The notes: generated by a model from the sequence alone, not told the origin. Shown: positions 25,488 through 39,197, counted from the first letter of the stretch. The stretch is 64,000 nucleotides of DNA from Ophioderma brevispina (GCA_023653785.1 JAMKCH010056715.1:1-64000); one strand, 5' to 3'. Made by a program: numbers and translations.

Positions 25488-26298
25488 ATTCATATAAAGC
25501 AGACATTTTTGACATATATTTTTCAGAATTGACTGTTTTCGCAGTTTTCAGTTACATCCAATCCACGCTATGCCAACAGTATTGCGATTCAATATCAGAG
25601 CACAGTCGTATTGTTATTTGTATCGTCTGCAATACGAGTAGGACACGGGTCGAACATTCGGCATTTCTTACTTTACTTCGGGTGCACAATTCGTGGTTAC
25701 GATTCTTTTCAGCAATTCTTGAACGCGTCAAGGCGATATTGGAGTTTACGACATTATACGTACATCTAATTACCTATTAAAATATGTCAGTTTTCTTTTA
25801 GTCAAAATAAATGAGATGCATCATGAATTGGGCATCATGAACCAGGCATCAGAAATCATGTCAAACGGGATATATTTAACGTACAAAAATATGAGAAAGG
25901 GTCATTTGCACACACTGTCTCTGTAAACTACATGGAGGGTAGCGTGTTCAAGAAAGAAAATATGGAAAGTCTGTTTCTGTGATACGTTGAAATATTAACG
26001 TCCATCATGGCATCAGGGAGGTGATAAACACATATCTTGGGACATCGCTCAGATAACACTAGATTTCTCGATACTGACACACTGTAACACTTCTCCTACT
26101 GACAGTGTTTGAAATTTAAAATCTGACCTTCGACGATTTATTATTTAAGCTTCTTTGCACACATATCTTTGTTTACAGTGCGATTTTGTATGGCAAAAAC
26201 AACGGAACTGCCCCGAAATGCATAATCTCTTCTCAATTCACCAGCTTTCTGAGTGCAGTGACATAAGCATTGCACTGCTGATATTATCAACGCCTTAA
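25488..26298 (+). repeat. Direct repeat, second copy (811 bp)
   Basis: Second copy of 24575-25408. It lacks some bases of the first, including a CGTC step in the ACTGACGTCACAG region, and has a small extra stretch near 25790. Its ORF at 25529-25780 is the counterpart of that at 24616-24855. Confidence 0.9.
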
Positions 26299-29200
26299 TG
26301 GGAAGGCAGAGCCATCAATAACAAACGGACGTCCTTTTTCACATATTAATATATATATAGGGCAATATTTTCTTGTACCTGCCAGGAAAATTCATATCAT
26401 TGTAACGTAACTATTATGCAATGCGAATTTGATTTTAACAAAAACCGTTCTAAAATGACAGTCGATTTCCATGTCGAGTTGCACAAACGAGAACCCAATG
26501 CTTTCTCGTGTTGGGCAGTTCGCGCTAGTAGCATTGCAAACTGTTGACACTGTTATCATTCCATGTAAATCCAATGCACAAATATTGAATAAGAAAGGTT
26601 ATAATATCAATTGCGATGATTACTGTTCCAGCATTGGCATATTGTCCAGTATCCGGGTGTTATAATGACTGCATGCGATCATTTGGGGGAAAACACACTA
26701 AGACTAAGCTTCTGTGGACTGATTGAAATGCATTGTCATGCTGATTACAAAAAGGCCTATGGTCAAGAATATGTGCAGTTTTTTTTTTTGACAAGAACGA
26801 CCAAGTATCTGGAACAGCTACAGTCCACTGCGGGGCCAGGGGTTTACACACCATATCTAAATACGACCAAACTAAAACAATGCAGCATTGAAATATGCGT
26901 AACCCAGATCGAAATATCTCTGCTCAGTTGTTGACAATTGTTATTGCACGACGCAAACACGCTTCGTATGTGATCGGCTACAAGAAGCGCTATATTCCTA
27001 TGATCAGCAGAGCAATTTCTTTTTGAATAAGCCTCCATAATTGTTACGGTAACACACAACGTAAGCCCACCAATCAACTACACAGAAGTAATTGTTTGGT
27101 CTTATTACCCTATAAGGTGCCAAATGTGAATTTGACCAATACAATTCACAGAAAACTGAAACATCATTGTAAGTAAAGTGGGTTACCTGTTTGTGTGTCA
27201 CTTTAACGTATCCCGATTGTATCCGCTACGTACGTCCACATATGTACGTCCAAAATATAGATATTTAGCAAATACACATACGATGGGCCAGTAGCATCTG
27301 TGTAAATGACAAACAACCTGTCGCGCCGCCCGCCACAGTTAATAGAGACCTGATAACATACCAAACTACGACGATGACCTGGCTACGGAGAGCAAACGTG
27401 AGTCACCATCAACACCAGTTCATTTACGTCGTCCATCGCGTTGTTTGCAAAGCTGCTCAAACACAATTTAAGACTTTGGCTTCGAAATTTGGGGGAAATC
27501 AGAGCAGAAAAGAGTTAAGTCTAATATTTATCAATGGTGCTGATGCGTAATATCACTTCCCTTGTTACCTGTCAGCAATATAAAGTAGTCAGGAATTCAA
27601 TGTCTGTAGTGAAGAACAGAATTCCAATGGCTGCCCTTTGGGTTTCTATTTTTATTTTTTAACGTAGAGTCGGAGACACAATGAAATACGCATCTCATTC
27701 AATCTCATCTAATACTTGAAAACAATTCTTAAGTATGGGTTTTGTATTTCTGGACAAGAACAAGGAAACATTCTATTTAAGTTCGAGTTCGGTACAATGA
27801 CATACGAAGTCTAATCCACCTGTTGTTGAAGGCTTTTTGTCACGGATTTCGGGAGCACATGGCCACTGCGCACCGGATTAAGACTGAAGTCAGTGTACCG
27901 TACTAGACAAGCGTGGATATTTTCTCGATTTTGAGGGAAATTGTATATGTATTTTACCTGATACTTTTTTAATTCCACAAAATTCATGTCAACAACTGAA
28001 CTTCTGTTGCGCCTTGCGACCTTCTCAGTTCAACCACAACAGTTGCAAGCCTTCAGATTTATGGAAGGCAATAATGGTACATGAATGATTTCTAGGGATT
28101 AACAAAATATGTTTAATCAGTCTTATAGCTCTACCAATTAAGTTTATAAAATCACATAAATAGTCACATAACACTGGGTGATCTTTGACCCCAGGAGCCA
28201 CAAAGTTTCAACTGAATCGGACGAACTGAAAAAATGACATTCGGAGATCTTTGACTTATGATAGGAACTCTAATATTGCCATATGCTAGAGTTTGACATG
28301 CCTTTCTTCCTAGCAAGTATAATTATCTTGTTTTAATGGAAATAACGATTGAAGTCAATTGAATAAAGATTGGCTTGTATAGACTTTAAGCAGTCAATGC
28401 AATAACAAGCAAGTGGAAATTCCTGCTTTTGGAAGGAAATATGCAAATGAGTATATAACAATCCATAATGAATATGCATCACTTAACGTAAACTGAAAGA
28501 CTCCCAGACACAGACTCAATACTACTAACAACTCCCTGTGTGCCGATATACAATTATTCCTGTCAAATGACACCACCCAGGAATAGAATTATCTACTTAT
28601 TCCACAATACACTTCGACGTCGATAGTATGTAGGTTATACACCACTAACCTGGCTGCCGTAAGGATCAAAAATCTTGGGTGGACTACTTTCTTGCATGGC
28701 ATCTGGAAAAAGTGCTTTAAAATGTCTGAAAATGCACTAGTTATATTAAGAAAGTGATAAAATTTCATGATTGACATGGTAGACTGGTATGTTTTCTCAA
28801 ACTAAGCGGCATTTGGACAGTGAATTTGAGGAAATTTACTCCGCGGTCATCAATTTCACATCGATTTGCAAATTACTAGCTTTGCCGACTATAGAGAATC
28901 TTGGGTTGCCGGTCTGACATCGGGCAAGTTTGGTGATTCGTAACTAAATTTTTTTCTGGTCATCATATGTTCAAAATTTGGTTATTTGGTGATTTCAGCT
29001 TGTACTTTGGGGTGATGTTGTTGTATTTCCTCTGTGAGAGTTTTTAAATGCGAAAGAAACATGCTCAAAGTTGCCATTTTCCCCATAGACTACTGTGTAT
29101 AAGTGAGTTAGTGGTGTGTAACCTGTAGTGTATTATATGCAGCAAAACATGCAATGTGATCCCATTCCATTGCTCTCATTTATTGCTTCATATCGCAGAG

Positions 29201-29334
29201 CTAATCATTTTTGTAAGGAGCAAAAAAACCAAACAAAACAAAACAGTCAACACACTAAGATGGACCAATTCTACATTTTTAATTATTTGAAAAAATGAGA
29301 TAATAATAAATGTATTCATAATAAAACTAGAATT
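26299..29334. other. Non-coding spacer
   Basis: AT-rich DNA with opposed short ORFs at 26392-27201 and 28394-28777, none with a recognisable motif or splice context. TGATCTTTGACCC at about 28181 and AGATCTTTGACTT at about 28243 resemble the words repeated at 29.4-29.6 kb. No tRNA or rRNA signal seen. Confidence 0.5.
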
Positions 29335-29394
29335 TCGCGGTTCTCGGCTTTCGCGCTCGCTATATTCAAAGAATATAAGCTGTGGGCCGCCCCA

Positions 29395-29790
29395 TGACCT
29401 TTGACCCTGGCACGTGACCTTTGATCTCATCAACATATGAGGGATCGCATGGTGCACCTATGACAAAAAATTGGTTCCAATTGAACTTCAAGTTTTCAAT
29501 TTAGATCAATTTTACATTTTTAGCCCATTTTTCAACTTGACCTCACATGACCTTTGAGCTTTCAACATGACCTTTGACCTCATCAACATATGATGGATCC
29601 CATTGTGCACCTATGACAGAAGTTTGGTTCCAACTGAAGTTAAACTTTTCAATTGAGGTCAATTTAAAAAAAAAAAAAACTTAACAATTTTTGACACACA
29701 CATCCACACACACATACACACATACACACATACACACGCACAACGGATTGCTAAGTGGTCCTGCCAGCTATAGCTGGCGGCTCACAAAAA
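29395..29790 (+). repeat. Dispersed-repeat-like block with TGACCTTTGACCT words
   Basis: Two related units with a spacing near 160 bases share CTCATCAACATATGA, GCACCTATGACA and TTTGGTTCCAA-like segments (about 29424 and 29578). Within them lie four copies of a 13-base word: TGACCTTTGACCC (29395), TGACCTTTGATCT (29415), TGACCTTTGAGCT (29548) and TGACCTTTGACCT (29568). A (CA)n/(CATA)n tract at about 29694-29745 follows, and then the perfect 16-base palindrome GCCAGCTATAGCTGGC at 29763-29778. No ORF has support. It is probably a mobile-element relic; class unknown. Confidence 0.65.
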
Positions 29791-30010
29791 AATAATTACT
29801 GTTATTTGCTCTATGACGCCAACATAGAGCAGAGATATTAACCTATCTAGCACCTGTCAGATCAATACTTTGTCTATAGAAACAACAAAATTCTGCTAAA
29901 TGAACGGTGGCAATGACATCACTGCCACCACCTACCAGTCAATACAAATAGTGTATATTACTTAACCCTGTATTTTTTAACACAATGTACAATTTTCAGT
30001 ATCTCACTGA

Positions 30011-30173
30011 CAGGGATGTAAGAGGGCCTGAAGAGAAAAGCCTGAACAGCCTGAAAAAGTGCGTGAATTTAGGCTAAAAGGCTTCAAAACGGGCTGAAAA
30101 TAAATAAAATTGCGGAAATTTTGAGTAACTGAAGGCCTGAATTCAGGCTATAGACTGAACACTTACATCCCTG
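30011..30173. mobile_element. hAT-like MITE, 163 bp
   Basis: The ends are perfect 12-base inverted repeats, CAGGGATGTAAG at 30011-30022 and CTTACATCCCTG at 30162-30173. The interior repeats AGCCTGAA/GGCCTGAA words in both orientations. CAGGGATG-type termini are common in hAT elements. A matching 8-bp target duplication was not visible, so the superfamily is tentative. The right end abuts the LINE fragment that follows. Confidence 0.7.
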
Positions 30174-31035
30174 CATTGATCTTGATTATACAGATGATCT
30201 TGCCCTGAGAGCTGATCAACTGTGCGATGCCCATCATTGGAGGATACTGCAGTCTATTTCTCAATGCAAAAAAGACCGAATATATGACTATGAATGAGGA
30301 CGAGAGACATGTTCTAATGATGGCACACAACTCAAGGAGGTCAGTGACTTTTAGTACCTTGGGTCCTATGTTGCTGACAGCAGATGGGCCATGTTAGGAG
30401 CGTCCGTATCATGGATACACGCGGCCCCGGACCAGCTTACTCAGTTGAATAAATCCTGACACCACCACAAGCCATTACCAATGAAAGTGGATACGCTAAG
30501 AAGAAAAAGCATGAAGGATTTCCTTCAAGCTTGTAACAAGCTTCATAACATCTGGCAATCAAATATAGCAAAGTCAACAAAGCTAGCATTCCTTAGTGCT
30601 TATGTTGAAAGCATTCTTCTATATGGAGCCGAAACCTGAACCATGAAGAACGAGCTTCAAGATCGCCTTGATGGCACATATACCAAGCTTCTCATAAGGG
30701 TACAGAACTTCTCATGGCGTGATCACAGGACTAAACAACAAATTTACGGAGACATTCCTCCCATCTCTGCTACCATCGCTCAACGTAGAGTGCACTTTGC
30801 TGGCCACTGTTGTCGCTCTGAAGACCAAGTTGTTTCCGATGTTAGTATGTTGGAGACTTCCGTGCCCAAATAGAGGATGCACACCTCTTAACTACATCGA
30901 TGTAATTGGTAGGGACACTCAATACGAAAATGAGGAACTTCCTAGCCTAATGAGGGATAAAGACTTCTGGCATGGCGTTGTAAATGGAATCTCGGTTGCG
31001 GCCGCCAGATGATGACGATGATGATGACAATTTTA
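30174..31035 (+). mobile_element. LINE fragment with YTDD box, second half of reverse transcriptase
   Basis: Right after the MITE the frame reads IDLDYTDDLALRADQL, placing the RT catalytic box as YTDD at 30187-30198, where most relatives have YADD. Further on come FLQACNKLHNIWQS (about 30520-30561), FLSAYVESILLYGAET (about 30591-30638), LDGTYTKLLIRVQNFSWRDH (about 30667-30726), IYGDIPPISATIAQRRVHFA and ELPSLMRDKDFWHGVVNGIS (about 30937-30996), ending VAAAR and a stop near 31012. A short GATGAC-type simple tail follows. Frameshifts and stops break it. The C-terminus and short tandem tail fit an RTE-like LINE, but clade assignment is inference. Another copy lies at 46330-47444. Confidence 0.85.
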
Positions 31036-33084
31036 AATTATGTCCGTTCAAAAAAGTAGAAGCGATTATAGTATGGGTCGATTTCAGTTTGAACATTTTT
31101 CTTGCTGAACTACTTCAGACATAAGGGTATATACACATCCGGAGTGTGTTCAGACTTGTAATGTTTAACCATTTGTATTATTCACATATCGAGTATGGTA
31201 ACAAATATGAACTATCATTGATACTATAATGTTGTCAACATAGCAGGTAATATTACCGTGTTTCACATTTTGTGATCGCACCTCTGCATTCCGTAATGTG
31301 AAATTAAAGTATGGTATCAAAATTCATCGTTTCCTCAACATGATTATATTCTAGCAGCGCTCCAATCATTTCAGGTCTCTTCAAAGGGTATTCCAGTCTC
31401 TAGCGACACTACCATGCCCACGTGCATTTGAAACGACTAATAATCCAATGCTACTCCACGCACAATCCAACTTCCCTCTATCAGCAATTTGTTCATGTTT
31501 TGTATTGTGCGACTAGTTACCGCCATGGTGAAAGACTATCAACACAAGCAACTCACATCCTGTGTGAATTACGGTAAGGATGCCTGTAAAAAGGTTTCTT
31601 ATTCAATATGTATTTCTAACAGTTAAACTCAAAATATTTTCCTTCCTTTTGAACCAGAAATAAATCGGTACTCACTGATTTGTAACAAATGGATATCAGA
31701 ATTGTGGGTTTGTTGACTTTTTGACTGCCATCCATTTTCTGCGATAAATGCATAATAGTGTTCTTACTTTAAGGAGATTGAGAAGCCTCAATGAGATGTC
31801 TTTTAGGGTCATATCTCCTTCAAAGTTGCAACAGCACTTAAATGTATACAACTTTTTGAAAATTCTAAACAATCATTTCCAAATATTTACCATCAACCTT
31901 GTCTGTCCTCCATGTTTTCGTTACTATGCAACTATCTCCTTTATATCACTATAAAACACATTGTTGACTTTTATCATCCAGGCATTGGAATCCAGGCACG
32001 CTCTTCTCTATTATTAATATTTCATCCAGAGCCTGGACTAATATATTGAGATTGTCTACAACGAAATCGCTAAATACTTACGGCTCAACATGCATTTAGC
32101 CCCTAGAATTTACAGATTATGTTCCCGGATTATGTTGCATAAATCTTTGACATTTTGAGAGAGGATAACATTGCCTGAAGCGCATTCTTTGGATGAGTGA
32201 AGTCAGCATTTTCTTTCTATACAACAATGGACACGAAAAACAAAATGAGAAGGTTTTTGTTATTTTGAAAAAAAAAAATAATTGCTTTAAAAAGTTGGTG
32301 ATTGTTTTAGGGCATCGTATTGTCAGTTTGTATACCTGTATAGGGCTTGATCCAATCTTACATGAGTTATGACACGAAACAATACCTCATGACTTGACAG
32401 TCCCTTAAATATTCTAAGGTATAAATGCCATTTTATTCTGCTCGCACGCAGTTGTTATTTTACGTCCACTTTAAAGCTGTTCAAGTAGGGATATTCACCC
32501 ACTACCGTCTGTGTCACACTGGACACAGAAGAATCACTTATAGGTATTCAACAAAGTACGGTGTGTTCCGTTGAGGTAATTATCTTGGAACAGAGTAGCG
32601 TTCACGTGGGCAACCATCGCTAAATCTACCGACTCTGTGTCGGACCTCTTTACAAGATCTTATCTTCTACACGGTTTTAATCAGCTACATTCATGCCGTA
32701 TCTTGTCTGATACATCCCACCATTGCGTTGTCGTTATCATTAAGCGGTCAAATATGATGGAACGAGTTCACTCAGTATCTTTGGAAAGTATTACATCCGC
32801 GACAAGACAGACTGTATAATCCTTGTGAACCCAGTTCAATTGACCCACACGAATAGGTTAATATTTCCCAAACTCATCATTGCTGTTTAACTAAGAAACA
32901 GGAAGTGGTGATGTCTGAACCATGCAGCTTCATATTTGGTACATCAAAGTGCCATGTTGCGCCAGTCCTAGTTTGATATTTTGAATTCAAAAATGCCTGT
33001 CATTTTCTGATCAGATTCACAATCAGCAAGAAAATGAATAGAGCGTCGAAAAAAGCCTAGTCTGGTTGGTTTCTTGTTTATGTG
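31036..33084. other. Non-coding spacer
   Basis: No supported gene, RNA or mobile element. A-runs near 32270 and ORFs at 31748-31954 and 32637-32819 (plus) have no motif. Confidence 0.5.
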
Positions 33085-33235
33085 TGGTCTTCATCATCAC
33101 CATCCTCATCCTCATCCTGATCATCATCCTCATCCTCATCCTCCTCATCATCCTGATCCTCCTCCTCCTCTGCCTCATCATCCTCCTCCTGCCTCCTCCA
33201 CATCCTCCTTATCATCCTCATCATCATCATCCACA
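33085..33235 (+). repeat. (CATCCT)n-like simple repeat
   Basis: About 150 bases of interrupted CAT, CCT and CCTCAT words. The complementary strand would read acidic residues but is broken by stops, so it is not a coding acidic tract. The His/Pro-rich and Ile/Leu-rich ORFs here are artefacts of the repeat. Confidence 0.9.
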
Positions 33236-34877
33236 GTCCCATCTTATTTCACTCCATCAAAGCATCTCTTTCCCAGCCCTTTACTGGGCTTTATCTAATT
33301 GTCTTCTTACAATCTTCTTACAATCTGTTTTATCTCAAAGAGGAAAATTCTCGTCCATCATGTTCCAAGGTTAGGGTTTTAAGTGTGATAGATACTTAAG
33401 CTTTTACATTTATTTCATTTCCCCCAATTTAATAGACTAGTTGTCTGTGAATGTTTTGAATACTCTATGTAACGATACATTTGGTCTGCCTGATTCAATA
33501 CTGCCATGTTATTCATTTCACTTCAAAGGAAGGAATGGTGGGAATTAAGACAAAAACTAGCCCTATTCCTCGGGGTCTGTTACACATTCAAAAAATCCAA
33601 CAAGATGATCGAGTACAGGACATTCAACAGATAATCATCAAACATGTCAGTCCATGCAGGGTCATTGGGTCTTGGGCGATGCCAAAGGCCGGCATTCATG
33701 CTGTGTATAACAACTGGCAAAACATACTGCCTGTATGCCTTATTACATGAGATAAGTTTTAATACGATGTTGTCACGTTTTGTCATGTCTTGTGTATCTT
33801 GACGTTGCTTGCGGTATAGGTAGAGGTAACCCTTTGAGCATGTTAGAAAAGTTTCAATGTGACGCGTTGACAAGTATTAACCCTTTGACAGGTAATACGG
33901 CTTCACAGCGGGCTTGAAACCAATCCCACATTGCATTGTACTCCATTCCACAAACCAATGACGAATTTCGAGTTTTCTGTTTGTTGGGAGGTGTGAGGGT
34001 GTGTAAGATGTGAGGTCTGTTTGCGTACGGACGCTAACTCTCGCACGCGCGCGCGCGTGTGTGTGTAAGTGTGTGCGTGTGTATGTGTGCACTATAGTTG
34101 GATGGACACTCCCTAAAACTACGACCACTATAGCTAAAATATGGACTCACGTGCACCGTGTAATGGAATATCCAGTTAATGAAGCATCATGGGATAGCCT
34201 GAATGCGTCCTCTATGACTACTACAAAGTAATAGACGCTATACGCGACATGACAGATGTGAGAACACTAAGCATACGCGTAAGATATTTTTTCAGTGTGC
34301 TTTCCAGACAGGCATACATGTTTAACCAAGGAACGTTAAGTGATTAACGCTCTTCTCTTAACAGCATGCCTAGTGGATTTCTTATCGATCCGACGTGCAA
34401 TATTATAAACTCATAATCCAATGCTCATAATTCCACACCTTTTTGCCCAAGTCTGGCATCTTCAGAGGCTATTACGATAGGTACCCTTCGGGCTCTCCCT
34501 CTCCGCCAGACAACATAAGTTTGAAATGTCCTGTTGCATCAAAGCTTGCATCCATTTGGTAAATCGGTACCCTTTCATTCATGTCGACTCCTTTCTATTC
34601 CTATCTTAGTTAGCTGCGGCAGGTTGTGCTTGTTGGATCGTAGATGAGATTTGCTGTACGAGATGTGTGTACGTATACGTGAAATATGCAGTCCTTTTGA
34701 ACATATAAATTCCAAATTCCACGTACAAATATACGACTCGCGCATAATAACTAAACCATTGCAACTAAACCACCTTTATTCTCCCTTAGATCTTACCTTA
34801 ACAATGCATTCCCGCCTTGGCTATATCAGAAAAAAAATCATGAATAATCATTGATATTAATTCAAATGACTACATCC
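33236..34877. other. Non-coding spacer
   Basis: No recognised gene. A mixed (CG)n/(GT)n microsatellite lies at about 34039-34090. ORFs at 33481-33873 overlap on both strands and have no motif. Confidence 0.5.
34039..34090. repeat. (CG)n(GT)n microsatellite
   Basis: Alternating CG and GT dinucleotides with few interruptions, a potential Z-DNA-forming tract. Confidence 0.85.
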
Positions 34878-36209
34878 ATATTTAGCATTAAGGTCATGAA
34901 GATGCAAAAGATGTGTGTGATAGCCTTCCGACTGTTGTCAAACTGTTTTACAATATGGTATATTGATTTAAGTTTTCATGATAAGATGCACTTATCTTAA
35001 GTCGTGTTCAGCAATCCCCCAACGTTGCTGGCGGAGGAAAAAAAGTAACCGTTTCAAACTTCTTGGAAAAAAAGGTCACTCAATGGAACGTTTTGCACAA
35101 AAATATTTAAAACGAATAGTTGGCCAGGTACGGTAGGACCAATACTTTAATAGATAGAAACCAGCTATTTGAGCAAATCTGAGAAGGACTATGTTAAGTA
35201 AAGAGGCACGTGATACGTGATTGCTCCAGACGAGCATACTTCTTGGATTAGCAACGAGAAGTGATTGAACACACTTTCTCAGCATGCTAAGTAGGTTTAT
35301 TGTTTCAATCATGGACGCAAGGTATAAAAGAATGCAAAGGGGTTTTGATTTCAAATTGAGAATACTTGTTTATCCAGGAAGGAAAAAGTGTTATAAAAGT
35401 TCCAATCATATCGGGACTGAATCTATCGAAATAATTCGTTGTAAAAAAATATATGTACTACCTTTTTTTGTTCTATCTGACCTGAAATTCGCGTCTGTTA
35501 TGACGAATTGGTTATTGCTTTGATATCTTTGTTCCTATCGCACTGTTGAATGATTATCTTTAAAGAGGGACGTTCTCGGTATCTTTCAGAGGCAATGAAT
35601 AGGTCTGTATGACGTAGTTGATAAACCAGAGTGCTTCCTTAAAGGTTGCAACGAGAGATTTCAAATAAAACAGGGTACAAAAATGGAAAATTATTGATTT
35701 TTGCACAGGTGTAAAACTTTCTATCAAAAAATATCCCCATCTGAAAGGTTAAGCTGGAACTAGTTCGTTGGTACAAAAATGTGCAATTCTAAGTTGTGAT
35801 AGGAGCAAATAGGGAAATTCTATTGAAATATAAAAATCTACAATCACCTTTGTTTTTTTTAAGTTATTTCTGTCGCCCTATCAAAGGGTTAGGAAATTAT
35901 TTAGGTATAATCTATATAAAATCCACTATATACATATAAATATAGACGGACTTGAAATACTCGTTTGCACCTTTAACAAAGCTAAGGGACCAAAACTACA
36001 CTACCATTAACTGAGTGATTAAATACTGTTAACAACATAATTTCGCGGCATGATATCTGCAAATAGAATCCAACCCTGTTGGGGGTAATACCTTTCGACA
36101 GATTAACATCACTCGAATTCATATGAGATCCTTTTTATAGAGCATTGTATTATGGTGTGGAGACAGTGATACCTTTGAGCAAGTTTGATGACAATTAAGC
36201 ATGTTACAG

Positions 36210-36580
36210 AAGAAAACAAAGAAGTCGACGACTGAGGAGAAGATGGCAGATATGAAGACGGAAGAAGGAAAGCAGCAGCAAACGAAGAAAGAAGCACAAG
36301 AGAATGAAGAAGAACATGATTGAAAAGTAGAAAAGAACCAAAGACAATACCGATAAAAGAATAAGAGGATTAAAAGTAACGAAGGTACAACAAATAACTT
36401 ACAGGGAAAAATACTAGATCGAAAAAACAAGCGAAAAAGTGAGAGGAAAATCGAAGGAGGACCAAAAGAGAGCAATAGAAACGAAAAATAAAAAAAAACC
36501 CGGACAAGTGCAACAAAAGAAAGAAATGAGCGAGAGAAAGAAGATGGGAAGTAACAGAAAGAAAATGGTAGAGTCACGAT
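36210..36580 (+). repeat. Purine-rich (GAA/AGA) tract, copy 1
   Basis: About 370 bases with long A/G runs on the plus strand; the 152-codon Phe/Ser-rich minus-strand ORF is the by-product of its pyrimidine complement. The copy 2 counterpart is at about 49670-50000, where the frame is not kept. Confidence 0.85.
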
Positions 36581-39197
36581 ATCTTAGACTTTAGACGACT
36601 GATGGGGAAAATCCTTGTTGCACTATGTTATTTCATGGACGATTGAAACGGGTTCAAAATACAACTTCATATTTTTCTCGGTGAGCGTACTGTCAACTCG
36701 AAAAAATCTACAATGCAGCAATCATCACATACATATAACGATACAAAGCTTGGTATATTTAGCCGTTGTATTTCCGACTTCCAGTTTTCCATCAGGTGAT
36801 TACTTCGTCCTATTGCTTTTTTTCTAGTTGTCTTTTATTTTGATTCCAGGTTTTATTGTTTTTTATAAACATTGAAAAAAGTAAAACTTCGGTTCTTCGT
36901 TTACAAGACATTTAATCGCTTACTCATGTTCCTCATGTGTTAGTTTGAATGTAAGAGAAAGGAGGGAAACACTTGACTAATAGTAAACATGTGGTAACGT
37001 CCATTTGAATCTTCTGAAGTTGATAATTAGCGGTTAAGCGGATATAGTACAAATATTGACTGTCTATTGTATTAAATACTAATAACACAAATATATAGCA
37101 TGAGGTCAAAGTTGATTGTTCCACGAGTGAAATGAATAGTCAAGTGTTACAATAAAAGAATTCTATGCAATTTGTAACTTGTTAGACGGTGGTTGATGAA
37201 ACGTAATTGGGTGTGTAGTGTTAGTCTTATACGAATCATTTTCTTAAATTGAGAGGAATGGTATCCAGTGTGGGATAGGTCGCTGTGCAATGGAAAAGCA
37301 ATGTTATTTCTTTTTTTTTTTTTTTTTTGCAGACTACCACAAGGGGTTGACATTCCCATAACAGCGTGATCTTTTGACTACTTAATACAAGCTGCACATG
37401 ACATCCTTGTTGGATAACTTTCTATAAATTGCTCGTTTTAGGTCAGGGGGCTTCTATTGTAGTTACACCTACATATTTTCAATGTTATTCGTCGTGATAA
37501 AAAGTAGAAACCAAAAACATTTCGTATACAGCACTAATCTCTGTGAACTAGGTGAGTATATCCCGTCACGTCCCTAGAGGAAAATATCTACCAACCTGCT
37601 GACGAGCACCCGAAAAAGGGGGAAGGGAGCTCGGTACCGGTGTTGTTGATCTGGAGCATTTTCCTTTTCAATTTACTATTTGGTCATTGCCTGGTTAAAA
37701 TTGCTTTGTTGGTGTACTTAACTGTTCCTATGAATTTACTCTACCAAATATTTTGTAATTATATTGTATTTGAATCTGGGTTGCTTATGTTATAAGCTGA
37801 TGATAAAGTTTAAATAAATGACTGATTTTGATTTTGAGTGTGTAGCGAGCTTGACCATCAAATGCAATTGTATTTGTTTTCAAAAAACTTTCTGTGATTT
37901 TCATGACTATATTCCGAATCAGCATGCAAATGTAGCTGAAATGCGTTGTAAACCAAGCTTAGTTTTAGGCCAGTGGTTTTAAGATGGCTGTTCAGGTGAC
38001 CAGATGACATTTGAGAAGCCAATTCAAAACACTAACATTGACCCTAATTAGCATACAGGAATCTACAAAGAACTGGAAAAAGGGTTATTACAAAAAAACA
38101 CAAGATAACAAACAAACAAAATAAACAAAATAAAAATGCGGCAATAGAACCGAAACCTAGCGATTAAAAATCAATTAATTGATGCTTTCCATACAGCACT
38201 GATATCTAACCTGAAAAATTAAAATAAATGAGATACCATCGTATGCATGTCTTTTCAGGCCAGTGACATAGTTGTGACGTCAAGCAACAAAATCAGACCA
38301 AAGTTGAATTCTTGAAAGATTGTAAGATGTGAGTGATTCTTCAACAATATCGGGTTATCCGTGGTAAGAAGAGGTTCAACAGTTTCCCAAACCACAGAAT
38401 CTCAGGAGGAATTATTTTGGTTTTAATAACGAAAGAAATCGATATCCAATTGAAGCTAAAAAAAACATCACGAAACAATAAACCGCGCCTTAACGTGCAA
38501 TATCTGATTTTATAAAGACATGACTTACGACACCGATTGATATTATATTCTTAAGAAGAATTTCTTTAGATAAAATAATAGTTTAATAGGAAATACAAGG
38601 TTATGAAAGTAGAGAGGAAACTGACGCTGCGTTAACACGCAACAGAATGTTTAACAGTAATTATAGTATAAATAAACAACAAATTCCCAACACAGATGCA
38701 TGGCTATAAGGTGCCAGTTGTGTCTTACTAAGTGTACCAGAGGGGAAATAGAGTGTCTCTCTTACACCCACAAGGATGTTTATTGTATTTGGTAATATTA
38801 TTTAAAGTGTAAAGACTCTCAGCACTTTTAACTAAATAAGTGTTCTTGGACTTGGTTGTCGAATGAGATGGGATATAAAGACCAGGAGTATTTACTAGAG
38901 CTTGGGAAACTCTATAGGGAGTTACCAAAAGAGAATGTACACTATATTATAGATGACCGCCGCTTCGTATTGACAAACAGCTGTAAATACGCAAGGCTAA
39001 AGCGATTTAAAAGACTACAATGCAAAAGATCATCTTTTAAAAAAGCGTGCATTTGAATCAGGAAGATTTATCCTGATGTTAACGTATCTTTGAGCTAGTT
39101 TAAGTCGATTATCTTATAGATTCCAGTGGCTTTCATTGATTGCTTGTTTTAGTTTGACAAGACCCACGCTGAAATATTGCAAGCCTAAAGCGGAAAG

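Noticed and set aside
24616..25780. ORF of about 80 codons conserved in both direct-repeat copies
   Set aside because: Replacement and silent changes are about equal by eye, so conservation reflects recent duplication only.
29694..29745. CRISPR-like periodicity in the CA-rich tract
   Set aside because: It is an interrupted (CACATA)n microsatellite with no distinct spacers.
33085..33235. Acidic-protein coding region on the minus strand
   Set aside because: Stops interrupt every minus frame across the simple repeat.
36119..36577. 152-codon Phe/Ser-rich ORF with membrane-like segments on the minus strand
   Set aside because: Arises from a polypyrimidine tract; the frame is not kept in the second copy at 49.6-50.1 kb.
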